Of a stretch of 64,000 nucleotides of DNA, positions 53,438 to 62,181 are shown in pieces; position 1 is the stretch's first letter, and each line of letters starts with the position of its first letter. The position numbers were made by a program, and so were the translations under genes. Location: contig JAQVBE010000008.1 of NCBI GenBank assembly GCA_028690445.1, positions 48,367-112,366 on the forward strand, read 5' to 3'. The notes below the pieces were generated by a model. It was not told the DNA's origin and searched no databases. It worked only from the letters and a program-made list of their open reading frames with translations. This stretch comes from Aliarcobacter sp. GTDB lineage: Bacteria > Campylobacterota > Campylobacteria > Campylobacterales > Arcobacteraceae.

Positions 53438-54271
53438 ATGGCTTTTAATTATGATGAATATTTAAGAACAGATAAAATGCCAACACTATGGTGTTGGGGA
53501 TGTGGTGATGGAGTTATTTTAAAATCTGTAATTAGAGCTATTGAAAAAACTGGCTGGAATATGGATGATGTTTGTGTTGTTTCAGGAATTGGTTGTTCAG
53601 GAAGATTCTCTTCATATATCAACTGTAATACAGTTCATACAACTCATGGAAGAACTTTACCTTATGCTACAGGAATTAAATTAGCAAATCCTGATAAAAA
53701 AGTTATTGTTGTTGGTGGTGATGGTGATGGTCTTGCAATTGGTGGAAATCATACAATTCATGCTTCAAGAAGAAATATTGACTTAAATTATATTATTATC
53801 AATAACTTTATTTATGGATTAACTAACTCTCAAACAAGTCCAACAACTCCACAAGGTATGTGGACTGTTACTATGAGTAGAGGAAATATTGACCCTACTT
53901 TTGATGCTTGTAAATTAGTTGAAGCCGCGGGTGCTTCTTTTGTTGCAAGAGAAACTATGCTTGACCCTAAAAAACTTGAAAGAACTTTAGTTAAAGCTTT
54001 TGAACATAAAGGTTTCTCTTTTGTTGAAGTATTCTCTAACTGTCATGTTAACTTAGGAAGAAAAAATAAAATGGCTACAGCAATGGCTAACTTAGAGTGG
54101 ATTGATTCTATTTCTATGGGTAAAGCTAAATTTGAGAAATTAGAACCAGAAGAACAAAAAGGTATTTTCCCAACTGGTATTTTAAAACAAGATACTGAAG
54201 CACTGGAATACTGTGAAGCTTATGAAAAAGTAAAAGAAGCTCATAAAAATAAAACTATGGTTCAATTATAA
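53438..54271 (+). CDS. oorB: 2-oxoglutarate:acceptor oxidoreductase, beta subunit OorB
   Basis: 277 residues. The thiamine-diphosphate and Mg site is VVGGDGDGLAIGGNH then NNFIYGLTNSQTSPTTP. CWGCGDGVILKS and SGIGCSGRFSSYINCNTVHTTHGR are conserved Cys-bearing segments of KorB. Contributes the catalytic cofactor half of the enzyme. Confidence 0.95.
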   Translation: MAFNYDEYLRTDKMPTLWCWGCGDGVILKSVIRAIEKTGWNMDDVCVVSGIGCSGRFSSYINCNTVHTTHGRTLPYATGIKLANPDKKVIVVGGDGDGLAIGGNHTIHASRRNIDLNYIIINNFIYGLTNSQTSPTTPQGMWTVTMSRGNIDPTFDACKLVEAAGASFVARETMLDPKKLERTLVKAFEHKGFSFVEVFSNCHVNLGRKNKMATAMANLEWIDSISMGKAKFEKLEPEEQKGIFPTGILKQDTEALEYCEAYEKVKEAHKNKTMVQL

Positions 54272-54281
54272 GGAGATACAC

Positions 54282-54851
54282 ATGGCAACAAATAAAACAT
54301 TAATGAGATTTACAGGTGTTGGTGGACAAGGTGTACTTCTAGCAGGTGCGATTTTCGCAGCTGCAAAAATCAAAGATGGTGGATATGGATTAAAAACTGC
54401 AACTTATACATCTCAAGTTAGAGGTGGACCAACTGTTGTTGATATTACTCTACAAGATGATGAAATTTTATATCCTTATGCAAATGATGGAGAAATTGAT
54501 TTTATGCTTTCAGTTGCACAAGTTTCTTACAATCAATTTAAAAATGGTGTAAAAGAAGGTGGAGTTATCGTTGTTGAACCTAACTTAGTTACACCAACTG
54601 AAGAAGATAGAAAAAAATGGAAAATCTATGAGATTCCAATTATTACTATTGCAAAAGAAGAAGTAGGAAATGTTATTACTCAATCAGTTTTAGCATTAGC
54701 TATGGCTAACTATTTTACAGGTGAAACTGTTTCAAATGATGTATTAAGAGCAACAATGCTTTCAAAAGTACCTGAAAAAGTACATGAAATAAATAATAGA
54801 GCATTTGACTTAGGTCTTAAATACGCAAAAGAAGCACAAGCTGCTAACTAA
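54282..54851 (+). CDS. oorC: 2-oxoglutarate:acceptor oxidoreductase, gamma subunit OorC
   Basis: 189 residues. FTGVGGQGVLLAGAIFAAA and TATYTSQVRGGPTVVDI are diagnostic of the gamma (catalytic-side) subunit of 2-oxoacid oxidoreductases. Last gene of oorDABC; a hairpin follows directly. Confidence 0.95.
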   Translation: MATNKTLMRFTGVGGQGVLLAGAIFAAAKIKDGGYGLKTATYTSQVRGGPTVVDITLQDDEILYPYANDGEIDFMLSVAQVSYNQFKNGVKEGGVIVVEPNLVTPTEEDRKKWKIYEIPIITIAKEEVGNVITQSVLALAMANYFTGETVSNDVLRATMLSKVPEKVHEINNRAFDLGLKYAKEAQAAN

Positions 54852-54854
54852 AAA

Positions 54855-54880
54855 ATAGAGGTTATTTAACCTCTATTTTA
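54855..54880. terminator. Bidirectional terminator after oorC
   Basis: AATAGAGGTTA and TAACCTCTATT with a short loop, A-rich on the left and T-rich on the right. Shared with the convergent HD-domain gene. Confidence 0.85.
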
Positions 54881-55423
54881 CTCTTTTAAATAATTACTAT
54901 AATTTTCAATCTTCTCTTTTAATCTTTTTGCTAAATAAATATTTGAATTACTTAAACAAGACAAAATAAAACTTGCTTCTTTCTTATAAGCTATTATTTT
55001 TTCATTATCCCAATGTTCTGGAGGAATTGATAGATTTGTAATTCTATCAGCTAATTTAACCATTTGAACTTCATAGGGTTGAGCTAGTAATTTTTCAATA
55101 CTATCTTTCATCTGTTCTTGTTTTGAACTTAAAGTTTTATCTTTTGTTAAAGCTTCAACTCCATCAGCAATTTCACTTCCAAATTTTACATATAATTCAT
55201 CATAAGTAATATTTGTATCTTCAATTACATCATGTAATAAAGCACAAGAAATGGCAAAATCTACTTTTTTTTCATCAAGTTGAGATTTTTCACAAGCATT
55301 TATAACTTCCATTGCTACACAAGTTATATGAGCCAGATAAGGTAAACCTTTTGGAGTTTTTTGTTCAGCATGGGCAGATGCAGCAAAATTTAGAACTTTA
55401 ATATAATTTTCTTGATTAAACAT
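54878..55423 (-). CDS. HD-domain protein resembling a small alarmone ((p)ppGpp) hydrolase
   Basis: 181 residues. The motifs follow those of the SpoT/MESH1 hydrolase domain: LPYLAHITCVAMEV, ALLHDVIEDTNITYDEL, FGSEIADGVEALTKDK, and MVKLADRITNL. There is no synthetase or regulatory domain. Hydrolysis of (p)ppGpp to GDP/GTP is thus plausible; a different nucleotide substrate is possible. The start overlaps the exonuclease stop by eight bases, in a run that includes trpF and rpe. Confidence 0.8.
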   Translation of the reverse strand: MFNQENYIKVLNFAASAHAEQKTPKGLPYLAHITCVAMEVINACEKSQLDEKKVDFAISCALLHDVIEDTNITYDELYVKFGSEIADGVEALTKDKTLSSKQEQMKDSIEKLLAQPYEVQMVKLADRITNLSIPPEHWDNEKIIAYKKEASFILSCLSNSNIYLAKRLKEKIENYSNYLKE

Positions 55424-56246
55424 TTGATTTACTCTCTTTTTTATGATTATTTATAATATTATCGCTTTTTGAAAAAGAAATTAAATCTTCAACTGTTTTA
55501 ATCTTAGAACTATCAATATTTAGCAAACTTTTTTCAAAAACAATAGCTGTTGTTAAAGCATCATAATAAGCTCTATGATGATTATCAACTTGAATATTTA
55601 AAACTTCTTTTAAAAAACCCAAACCATATTTTTCAGATTGAATAGTTCTTTTTGCTAAATCAATAGAACAAATTTTTCTATTTAGAAGTTTTCCTAAATG
55701 AAATTTTTCAAAAGAATCTGAAATAAAAGTGTAATCAAATTTTATATCATGAGCTATAAAAACATCATCTTCTAAAAAAACTTTAAACTCTTTTAATACT
55801 TTTTCTAATCTTGGAGCATCTTCTAACATTTTAAGATTTATTTTTGTAACTTCTTGAACATAAGGCGGTATCTCTCTTGCATGAACTAAAGATTCAAATT
55901 TACCAATAATCTCACCATTTTTATATTTTACTGCACCTAATTCAATAATTTGATAACCTTTTTTAGCACTTCCACCATTTGTTTCAATATCAACTATACA
56001 AAAAGTTTGTTCTTCAATTGGTGTTTTTGTTGTTTTTAAATAAACAAAATCTCCATCAAACTCTAATGGTAAACCATTTGATAAAAGTAATTCAAATTCA
56101 AGTTCAGGAGTTTCATAAAGTGCATCTGTTGCTTCTTTTAATAAACCTAAAAATTCAGTATATAAAATCGGTTCTTTTAATAATCTTTGCAAAATATTTT
56201 GTAATTTAAATTGAGGTTTAGGAATAATCCTTCTATTTGATTTCAT
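55416..56246 (-). CDS. DnaQ-like 3'-5' exonuclease
   Basis: 276 residues. Exo I is VDIETNGGSAKKG, Exo II AHDIKFDYTF and Exo III HRAYYDALTTA, the full DEDDh set. About 80 residues before Exo I form an extra N-terminal region that the core enzyme does not have. It may be the proofreading epsilon subunit or a separate exonuclease of the PolC-like type. Overlaps trpF by 14 bases. Confidence 0.87.
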   Translation of the reverse strand: MKSNRRIIPKPQFKLQNILQRLLKEPILYTEFLGLLKEATDALYETPELEFELLLSNGLPLEFDGDFVYLKTTKTPIEEQTFCIVDIETNGGSAKKGYQIIELGAVKYKNGEIIGKFESLVHAREIPPYVQEVTKINLKMLEDAPRLEKVLKEFKVFLEDDVFIAHDIKFDYTFISDSFEKFHLGKLLNRKICSIDLAKRTIQSEKYGLGFLKEVLNIQVDNHHRAYYDALTTAIVFEKSLLNIDSSKIKTVEDLISFSKSDNIINNHKKESKSNV

Positions 56247-56826
56247 TAGCCTCTTTTACAAAATCTATCATTTTTTGTTTAGATTTTTTTCCCTTTGATT
56301 CTTCAACTCCGCTACTAACATCAACTCCATAAAAGCCATAATTTCTTATTTCTTTTAAATTGGATGCAGTTAATCCACCAGCTAGAATAAATTTTGAACA
56401 ATCAAAATTTTCAAACCACTCTAAAGCAATTCTTTTTCCCTCACCTCCAAAACCATCAACAAAAGCATCTAACAAATAATAATCATTATTTAAATTCTCT
56501 AAATCTTTTTGTGATTTTACTCTAATGACTTTTATAGATTTTACTTCTAATAACTCAAAATTTAATAGTTCATTATCATCAATAATTTGAGCCAATTGCA
56601 TTTTTGATTTATGACAAACTTCGTTTATAAAATTTTCATTTTCATTTACAAAAAGTCCCACTGTTTGAACAAAAGGAGGAAGTTTTTCAACTATTTCTCT
56701 TGCTTTTAAAGGTGTAATATATCTTGGAGAATCTGCATAAAAAACAAAACCTAAAGCATTTGCCCCTGCATTTATCGCATCAAGAGCATCTTGGAAATTT
56801 GTAATTCCACAAATTTTTACTCTCAT
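56233..56826 (-). CDS. trpF: Phosphoribosylanthranilate isomerase
   Basis: 197 residues. Starts with MRVKICGITNFQDALDAINAGANALGFVFY, the signature of TrpF; also TVGLFVNE, and GGLTASNLKEI with GVDVSSGVEESKGKKS at the phosphate end. Third step of tryptophan synthesis from chorismate. It lies far from trpC (48477), with rpe 4 bp upstream and the exonuclease overlapping downstream. Confidence 0.95.
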   Translation of the reverse strand: MRVKICGITNFQDALDAINAGANALGFVFYADSPRYITPLKAREIVEKLPPFVQTVGLFVNENENFINEVCHKSKMQLAQIIDDNELLNFELLEVKSIKVIRVKSQKDLENLNNDYYLLDAFVDGFGGEGKRIALEWFENFDCSKFILAGGLTASNLKEIRNYGFYGVDVSSGVEESKGKKSKQKMIDFVKEANEIK

Positions 56827-56830
56827 TTTT

Positions 56831-57472
56831 TTAAACCTGCAGACTTTTTATAGCTTTTGAATAATCAGAATTACCAAACACATAAGACCCAGCAACAACA
56901 ACATCAACACCAGCTTCTTTTAAATCATGAATATTTTTGTCATTTACTCCACCATCAACTTGAATTAGACAGTTTGGATTTCTTTTATTAATTAATTCTT
57001 TTAATTTTTTTGCTTTTTCAATAACCGAAGGAATAAATTTTTGTCCACCAAAACCAGGATTTACTGACATTAATAAAACCATATCTAAATCTTCTAATAA
57101 ATATTCTATTGATTCAGGTGTTGAGTGAGGATTTAAAACAATCGCTGGTTTAATTCCATAATCTCTAATTTTTTGAATAAGTCTATGTGGATGATTTTCA
57201 CTTTCTATATGAAAAGAAATATAAAGAGGTTTACAAGGAGCAAATAGTTCCACAAAAAATGTATTATCTTCAACCATAAGATGAATATCAAGAGGTTTAG
57301 TAGCAACTTTTACAACAGGATTAACAACGACAGGTCCAATAGTCATATTTGGAACAAAATGTCCATCCATTACATCAACATGAATTAAATCACATCCCCC
57401 ATCACAAATAGCTTTTATTTCGTTTGCTAGATTTCCAAAATCAGCCGATAATATAGAAGGTGCTACAAGCAT
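56831..57472 (-). CDS. rpe: Ribulose-phosphate 3-epimerase
   Basis: 213 residues. MLVAPSILSADFGNLANEI, HVDVMDGHFVPNMTIGP, LDIHLMVEDN, LLMSVNPGFGGQKFIP and IQVDGGVNDKN are the family markers with both metal-binding Asp and His residues. Interconverts ribulose-5-P and xylulose-5-P. First gene of a minus-strand run (rpe, trpF, exonuclease, HD protein), with its own -10 at 57505-57510. Confidence 0.96.
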   Translation of the reverse strand: MLVAPSILSADFGNLANEIKAICDGGCDLIHVDVMDGHFVPNMTIGPVVVNPVVKVATKPLDIHLMVEDNTFFVELFAPCKPLYISFHIESENHPHRLIQKIRDYGIKPAIVLNPHSTPESIEYLLEDLDMVLLMSVNPGFGGQKFIPSVIEKAKKLKELINKRNPNCLIQVDGGVNDKNIHDLKEAGVDVVVAGSYVFGNSDYSKAIKSLQV

Positions 57473-57504
57473 CTTTTCTAACCTTTTTTTCTAAATTTTG
57501 GTCG

Positions 57505-57510
57505 ATTATA
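57505..57510 (-). promoter_or_regulatory. -10 promoter element of the rpe run
   Basis: Minus-strand TGATATAAT about 35 bp upstream of the rpe ATG. Confidence 0.5.
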
Positions 57511-57546
57511 TCATTTAAACTCTTTTAGAAAGTATAAAAATATACA

Positions 57547-57552
57547 TATAAT
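57547..57552 (+). promoter_or_regulatory. -10 promoter element of pldA
   Basis: TATAAT about 43 bp upstream of the ATG at 57595, in the divergent gap with rpe. Confidence 0.4.
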
Positions 57553-57594
57553 ATTTTTTGATGTAGAATACGAAAAAAAACAAAATGGCAAATT

Positions 57595-58614
57595 ATGAAA
57601 AAAATTTTATTCTTATTTATTTATAGTTTATGTTTTAGTGAAGATATAAATAAACTTTATAGTGAAGCTCAAGATTTAGAAAATAAAGGAAATTACAAAG
57701 AAGCTATGCTTTTATATAAAAAAGCTGCGGATTTAAATATTCCTAAAAATACTCCAGAAGATAAATATATACTTGATTTAGCAAAAAACAATGAACACAA
57801 AGTTGATTCATTTACAAATATGAAAAAAGCTTTTTATCAAAAACAAATTGATAAGATAAATGATAAAGAGACTGATGAAAATCTAAAACAAATAATTACA
57901 AGTGATTTTAGTCTTTATCCTTATAAAAAGAATTATTTATTACCAGTAACTTATGATTTTAATCAATCAGAAGATAGAAATTCTTTTGAAACAGCTTTTC
58001 AAATAAGTATTGAAAAACCTATTGCTTATAATATTTTTGGACTTAATGAATCAATAAGCGCTGCATATACTCAAAAATCATTTTGGCAAACAGCAGAACA
58101 CTCTTCCCCTTTTAGAGAAACAAATTATGAACCTGAAGTATTTATTCAATTTCCATATAAAGATAATAGCGTATTAAAAAGCTATAAAGTTGCTTTAAAC
58201 CATGTTTCAAATGGGAAAAATGATGAATTTTCAAGATCATGGAATAGAGTCTATTTAGAAGCTTACTTTCAATTATCAAATCTTTTTATAATTCCAAAAG
58301 TTTGGTATAGACTTCCAGAAAACGGTAGTGATGATGACAATCCAAATATTCAAGATTATTATGGATATGGTGATTTAACTTTTCTTTATGTTTATAAAAA
58401 ACATACTTTTGAATTAGCATTACGAAATAATCTTGAATTTAATAATGCAAATAAAGGTTCAGCAGAATTAAACTGGACATTTCCTTTACCTGATTTTTTA
58501 TCTAACCTTGATTCATATGGATTTTTACAAATATTCTCAGGTTATGGAAATAGTTTAATTGATTATGATAGAGAAGTTCATAAAGTAGGATTAGGAATAG
58601 CTTTTTCTAGATAA
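57595..58614 (+). CDS. pldA: Outer membrane phospholipase A with N-terminal helical extension
   Basis: 339 residues. After a short signal peptide (about 1-16), residues about 17-95 form a TPR-like helical region (KLYSEAQDLENKGNYKEAMLLYKKAADL), which classical OMPLA does not have. The barrel follows from about 100. The catalytic motif is LNHVSNGKNDEFSRSWNRVYLEA, with His and Ser as in YNHDSNG of E. coli PldA and the Asn in SWNR. Calcium-dependent enzyme that removes phospholipids from the outer leaflet. Ends in Ser-Arg instead of an aromatic residue. Confidence 0.9.
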   Translation: MKKILFLFIYSLCFSEDINKLYSEAQDLENKGNYKEAMLLYKKAADLNIPKNTPEDKYILDLAKNNEHKVDSFTNMKKAFYQKQIDKINDKETDENLKQIITSDFSLYPYKKNYLLPVTYDFNQSEDRNSFETAFQISIEKPIAYNIFGLNESISAAYTQKSFWQTAEHSSPFRETNYEPEVFIQFPYKDNSVLKSYKVALNHVSNGKNDEFSRSWNRVYLEAYFQLSNLFIIPKVWYRLPENGSDDDNPNIQDYYGYGDLTFLYVYKKHTFELALRNNLEFNNANKGSAELNWTFPLPDFLSNLDSYGFLQIFSGYGNSLIDYDREVHKVGLGIAFSR

Positions 58615-58616
58615 TC

Positions 58617-59111
58617 CTACTTTTTCATATTTTGTATATAATAGAAAATAGCTTCTATTTCTTCTTCAACCAAAAAGTAAGTTGGCATAACATTAGCATA
58701 ATGAATTAATTTCTCACATACTTGCTCTTTTTCAAATTTTAAATTTAAATTTTTTTTAGTATTTACTTTTAGTGAAAAAGTTTCATAATCTATACTTTTT
58801 ATATCAGGAATAACTAAAGTACAGTTGTAAACTTTTTTATCAAGCAACTGATGTTTAAAATCAACCATTTTTCTTCCTCTTGCATCATTCCCATGACAAC
58901 TATTACACCCTATTCCTCTTGGGTTATTATAAAGCATTTTCCCATATTCATATTTTGTAATAAAAGAATTATTAATATCTATTAAATCTTGTTGCTGCTT
59001 TTGTTCAGCTCCATTTACTTCTGGCTGTTTATTTTCCAATTGATTTTGTTCAACTTCATTGGCAAAAAGAGATAAATTAAAAAGTAAAAAAATCACATAT
59101 ATATATTTCAT
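58617..59111 (-). CDS. Small monoheme cytochrome c
   Basis: 164 residues. Sec signal peptide (about 1-17), a Gln/Glu-rich linker, then the heme-binding CNSCHG (about residues 65-70) in GIGCNSCHGNDARGRK and a likely axial Met in HYANVMPTYFL. Periplasmic electron carrier; partner unknown. Its start overlaps the NUDIX gene stop by four bases. Confidence 0.88.
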   Translation of the reverse strand: MKYIYVIFLLFNLSLFANEVEQNQLENKQPEVNGAEQKQQQDLIDINNSFITKYEYGKMLYNNPRGIGCNSCHGNDARGRKMVDFKHQLLDKKVYNCTLVIPDIKSIDYETFSLKVNTKKNLNLKFEKEQVCEKLIHYANVMPTYFLVEEEIEAIFYYIQNMKK

Positions 59112-59692
59112 TTAAGTCCTAATTTATCTATATTTTTAAAAAACCAATAGAAACTAAACATTAAACCTGGTGTTTTAGCTTTTGATTCATCAAAAATAAA
59201 TTCTTCTGCTTCTTCACTTGGCAAATACATAACTTCAATTTGCTCATCATTTATTCCACCACCATCATGAATTTTCATTGATTCATCTATTTTTGCAAAA
59301 AATAAATATTGACAAGCCCCACTTATTCCCACATTTGTATAAAATGAAGTTATTTTTAAAATATCATCTGTTAAAACATGATACCCACACTCTTCATCTA
59401 TTTCTTCTTGAACAATTACTTCTAAAGGTTTATCTTTATCAACTAATCCTGCACATAATTCATAAGTAAATGTTTTAGAATTATCATTTAAAAAAACAGG
59501 AACTCGAAACTGTTTTACAAGTAAAAACGCTTTTTTTTCAACATGATATAAAAGAATTGCCACACTATTGTGACTTCTTACAGCTTCCCAAGTTTTATCT
59601 TTTCCATTTTGATTGAATGTTACTTTTATTGGATGAATAAATTTTGTATCTTTTAATTCACTTATTTCTAAATTTTCAATTATATTTATCAT
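59108..59692 (-). CDS. NUDIX hydrolase (ADP-ribose pyrophosphatase-like)
   Basis: 194 residues. The NUDIX box is GLVDKDKPLEVIVQEEIDEECGY (about 96-118), where the usual Arg of REUxEE is Gln-Glu, so the box is slightly off consensus but both catalytic Glu pairs remain. KKAFLLVKQFRVPVF and VGISGACQYLFFAKI fit the ADP-ribose/UDP-sugar diphosphatase group. Substrate not decided by sequence. Confidence 0.85.
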   Translation of the reverse strand: MINIIENLEISELKDTKFIHPIKVTFNQNGKDKTWEAVRSHNSVAILLYHVEKKAFLLVKQFRVPVFLNDNSKTFTYELCAGLVDKDKPLEVIVQEEIDEECGYHVLTDDILKITSFYTNVGISGACQYLFFAKIDESMKIHDGGGINDEQIEVMYLPSEEAEEFIFDESKAKTPGLMFSFYWFFKNIDKLGLK

Positions 59693-59740
59693 TTTTTATC
59701 TTTAAAATTTTTTTGTATTCTAACTAAAAAATAATTCAAT

Positions 59741-60913
59741 TCACTTTTTATTTACTATTGAGGAAAAATCAATACTAAAGATTGTCTCTTCGCCTACTTT
59801 AGATTTTAAATCAAGAAATAAATTATATTCATTACAGATTCTTTTTACTATATCTAAGCCTATTCCAAAACCGCCTTCATTGTTATTTCCTCTTTTATAT
59901 CTTTTAAAAATATTTTTTTCTTCATCTTTACTTATTCCTCTTCCAAAATCTCTTACATATAAAATATTATCTTTTAATGTAACCTCAATAATAGAATCTT
60001 TATAGCTATATTTAATCGCATTTGAAATTAGATTATTCACCAATTTTTGCGTTTTTGTCTTATCCATTTTAATAAAACAACTAAAAAGATTTGGATTTAT
60101 TTGGATATTTTTTGTAATAGAGATATCATTAAAATAATCAACACTTTCTGCAACCAAATCTTTTAAATCAAACTCTTCATAAACATCTTCATTAATTTCA
60201 TTAAAAGCAGAAAAATGAATGTCATTATATATTTGAGAAATTTGCTTAGAACTACTTAAAATATATTTCATCATTTTTTCTGGATTTTTTCCATTTTTTA
60301 GCATGGAAACTGAAGTCATTAAAACTGTAATTGGAGTATTTAATTCATGTGCTGAATCTTTTATAAATTTATCCATTGATTCAACTCTTTTTCTTGCAGG
60401 ATTTAATAAAATTTTTGATAACAAAAAACCAATACAAGCTATAAATATTGAACTAATAATCAGTTTTACAAGTATTAATATTTTAATATTATTTTTATCA
60501 CTAACTACTTGACAACTTTCCATAATTATATATTTTATAGGAATATTTTCTTCATCAAGAGTAGTTATATAATAGCTATAAAAGTTATTTTCATAAATAT
60601 TTTTTGAATAATCAATTTGAAATCTTTTATCTAAATATGAAAAAATAATATTTTTATCTTTATCTAAAAGAGCATATTTAATATTTACTTTTGATAGTTT
60701 TTCAGGAATAAAATCTTTCTTTTTCATATATTTATCTAAAATTTCAGCTTTAATTTGCATAGAAGCATTTTTAAGTTCCATAGTACAAGAATCATGTGCC
60801 ATTTTTAATTCATTTTGATAATAAACATACAAAATAACACTAACAAGAAAAATTGTTGAACTTACATAAATAAATAAAAAATTTCTTAAAGCTTTTTTTT
60901 CATCGCTATTCAA
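59741..60913 (-). CDS. Sensor histidine kinase of a two-component pair
   Basis: 390 residues. Membrane segments at about 12-33 and 143-165 flank a periplasmic sensing region of about 110 residues. The phospho-acceptor is in FIKDSAHELNTPITVLMTS (His near 189); N box NLISNAIKYS; G boxes VRDFGRGIS and GGFGIGLDIVKRI. No HAMP domain is obvious. Overlaps its regulator by eight bases. Confidence 0.92.
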   Translation of the reverse strand: MNSDEKKALRNFLFIYVSSTIFLVSVILYVYYQNELKMAHDSCTMELKNASMQIKAEILDKYMKKKDFIPEKLSKVNIKYALLDKDKNIIFSYLDKRFQIDYSKNIYENNFYSYYITTLDEENIPIKYIIMESCQVVSDKNNIKILILVKLIISSIFIACIGFLLSKILLNPARKRVESMDKFIKDSAHELNTPITVLMTSVSMLKNGKNPEKMMKYILSSSKQISQIYNDIHFSAFNEINEDVYEEFDLKDLVAESVDYFNDISITKNIQINPNLFSCFIKMDKTKTQKLVNNLISNAIKYSYKDSIIEVTLKDNILYVRDFGRGISKDEEKNIFKRYKRGNNNEGGFGIGLDIVKRICNEYNLFLDLKSKVGEETIFSIDFSSIVNKK

Positions 60914-61565
60914 ATCTATATCCTATTGAACGAATAGTTGTAATTTTTTCTTTTCCAATAATTTCTCTAAGATTTTTTATATAAACTCGAATAGTAGAAT
61001 CTGTTGGCATTTCATCATAAACCCAAATATTTTGTAATAATTCATCACTTGAAATTATTCTATTTTTATGTGTACAAAAATATTTTAAAATATCTCTTTC
61101 TTTTAAAGCAAGATTTATTATTTTATCATCTTTAAAAATTTGACATGATTCTGGTTCAAAAAATAAGTTTTTATCAATTTTAATTTTATTATCTTGATTA
61201 ATAAAAAATTGTCTGCAAAGTTTTAAAATCCTTTGATCTAATTCTTCTAAATCAAAAGGTTTTTTAATGTAATCATCAACGCCATTTTCAAACGATTCTT
61301 TTAAGTGTTTCGTATCTTGATAAGCTGTCAAAATAATAACTGGAGTGTTATTTTTATACTCTTTTCTAATAGTCTTTAAAACCTCTATTCCACTAATTTG
61401 TGGGGTATTTATATCTAATAATGCAATATCAAACTTTTGCTCAATTAAAGCTTCTAAAGCAACTTGTCCGTTAGTACACAAAGTTACTTCAAAACCCTTA
61501 TCTTCGAGATGTTCATTTAATAAATCACTTAATGCAACATCATCTTCTAGTAACAAAACTTTCAT
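60906..61565 (-). CDS. OmpR-family response regulator
   Basis: 219 residues from the ATG at 61565; the frame extends to 61610 but that would enter the YajQ gene. Receiver domain: LLLEDDVAL, phospho-Asp in IALLDINTPQISG (about residue 52), Thr in VIILTAYQD, Lys in IKKPFDLEE. The winged helix holds LALKERDILKYFCTHKNRIIS and DSTIRVYIKNLREIIG. Paired with the kinase downstream; targets unknown. Confidence 0.94.
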   Translation of the reverse strand: MKVLLLEDDVALSDLLNEHLEDKGFEVTLCTNGQVALEALIEQKFDIALLDINTPQISGIEVLKTIRKEYKNNTPVIILTAYQDTKHLKESFENGVDDYIKKPFDLEELDQRILKLCRQFFINQDNKIKIDKNLFFEPESCQIFKDDKIINLALKERDILKYFCTHKNRIISSDELLQNIWVYDEMPTDSTIRVYIKNLREIIGKEKITTIRSIGYRFE

Positions 61566-61593
61566 ATAAAACCCTAATACTAAGCGTATATGT

Positions 61594-62094
61594 TTATCTA
61601 AAATTATCAAAAACTAAAGGAGCTTTAAAATCAAGTGACTTTAAATGTTTCATAATAGTCTGTAAATCATCAATATTTTTACCTGTAACTCTTATTTCAT
61701 CACCTTGATTAACAGCTGATACTTTTAATTTTAGATTTTTTATTTCTGTTTGAATTCTTTTTGCTTCATCTTTTTCAATACTATCAATAATTTTATAAGA
61801 ATATTTTCTATTTCCACCACTTGAATCTTCTTTTTTTAACTCTTCAAGTGAATTTATAGAAATGCCTCTTTTATTCATTTTTGAAATTAATATATCTCTC
61901 ATTGCATCTATTTTATTGTCGCTTGTACTAATTAATGTTAAAGTTTTAGCTCCAACATTTAAATCTAATTCTTTTGAAATACCTTTAAAATCATATCTAG
62001 TATCAATTTCTTTTTGAGCTTGAATTACTGCATTCTTAACCTCTTGCATATCAAGTTTTGCTGAAATATCAAATTGATGTTCTTTAACTGCCAT
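61594..62094 (-). CDS. YajQ-family nucleotide-binding protein
   Basis: 166 residues. MAVKEHQFDISAKLDMQEVKNAVIQAQKEIDTRYDFKG and KVSAVNQGDEIRVTGKNIDDLQ are diagnostic. Members bind cyclic di-GMP or RNA and act as small effectors in some bacteria. Separated by 28 bp from the regulator gene on the same strand, which may or may not be functional. Confidence 0.93.
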   Translation of the reverse strand: MAVKEHQFDISAKLDMQEVKNAVIQAQKEIDTRYDFKGISKELDLNVGAKTLTLISTSDNKIDAMRDILISKMNKRGISINSLEELKKEDSSGGNRKYSYKIIDSIEKDEAKRIQTEIKNLKLKVSAVNQGDEIRVTGKNIDDLQTIMKHLKSLDFKAPLVFDNFR

Positions 62095-62181
62095 AGTTAT
62101 TCCTTTTTTAATTTATTATTTATTAATTTTAGATTTTAACATTAATTTATATAGCTTCTGGTAAAACAAGATTTTAAATAA

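Noticed and set aside
61566-61610. 15-residue extension of the response regulator
   Set aside because: Receiver domain begins MKVLLLEDD at 61565; the extension overlaps the upstream gene.
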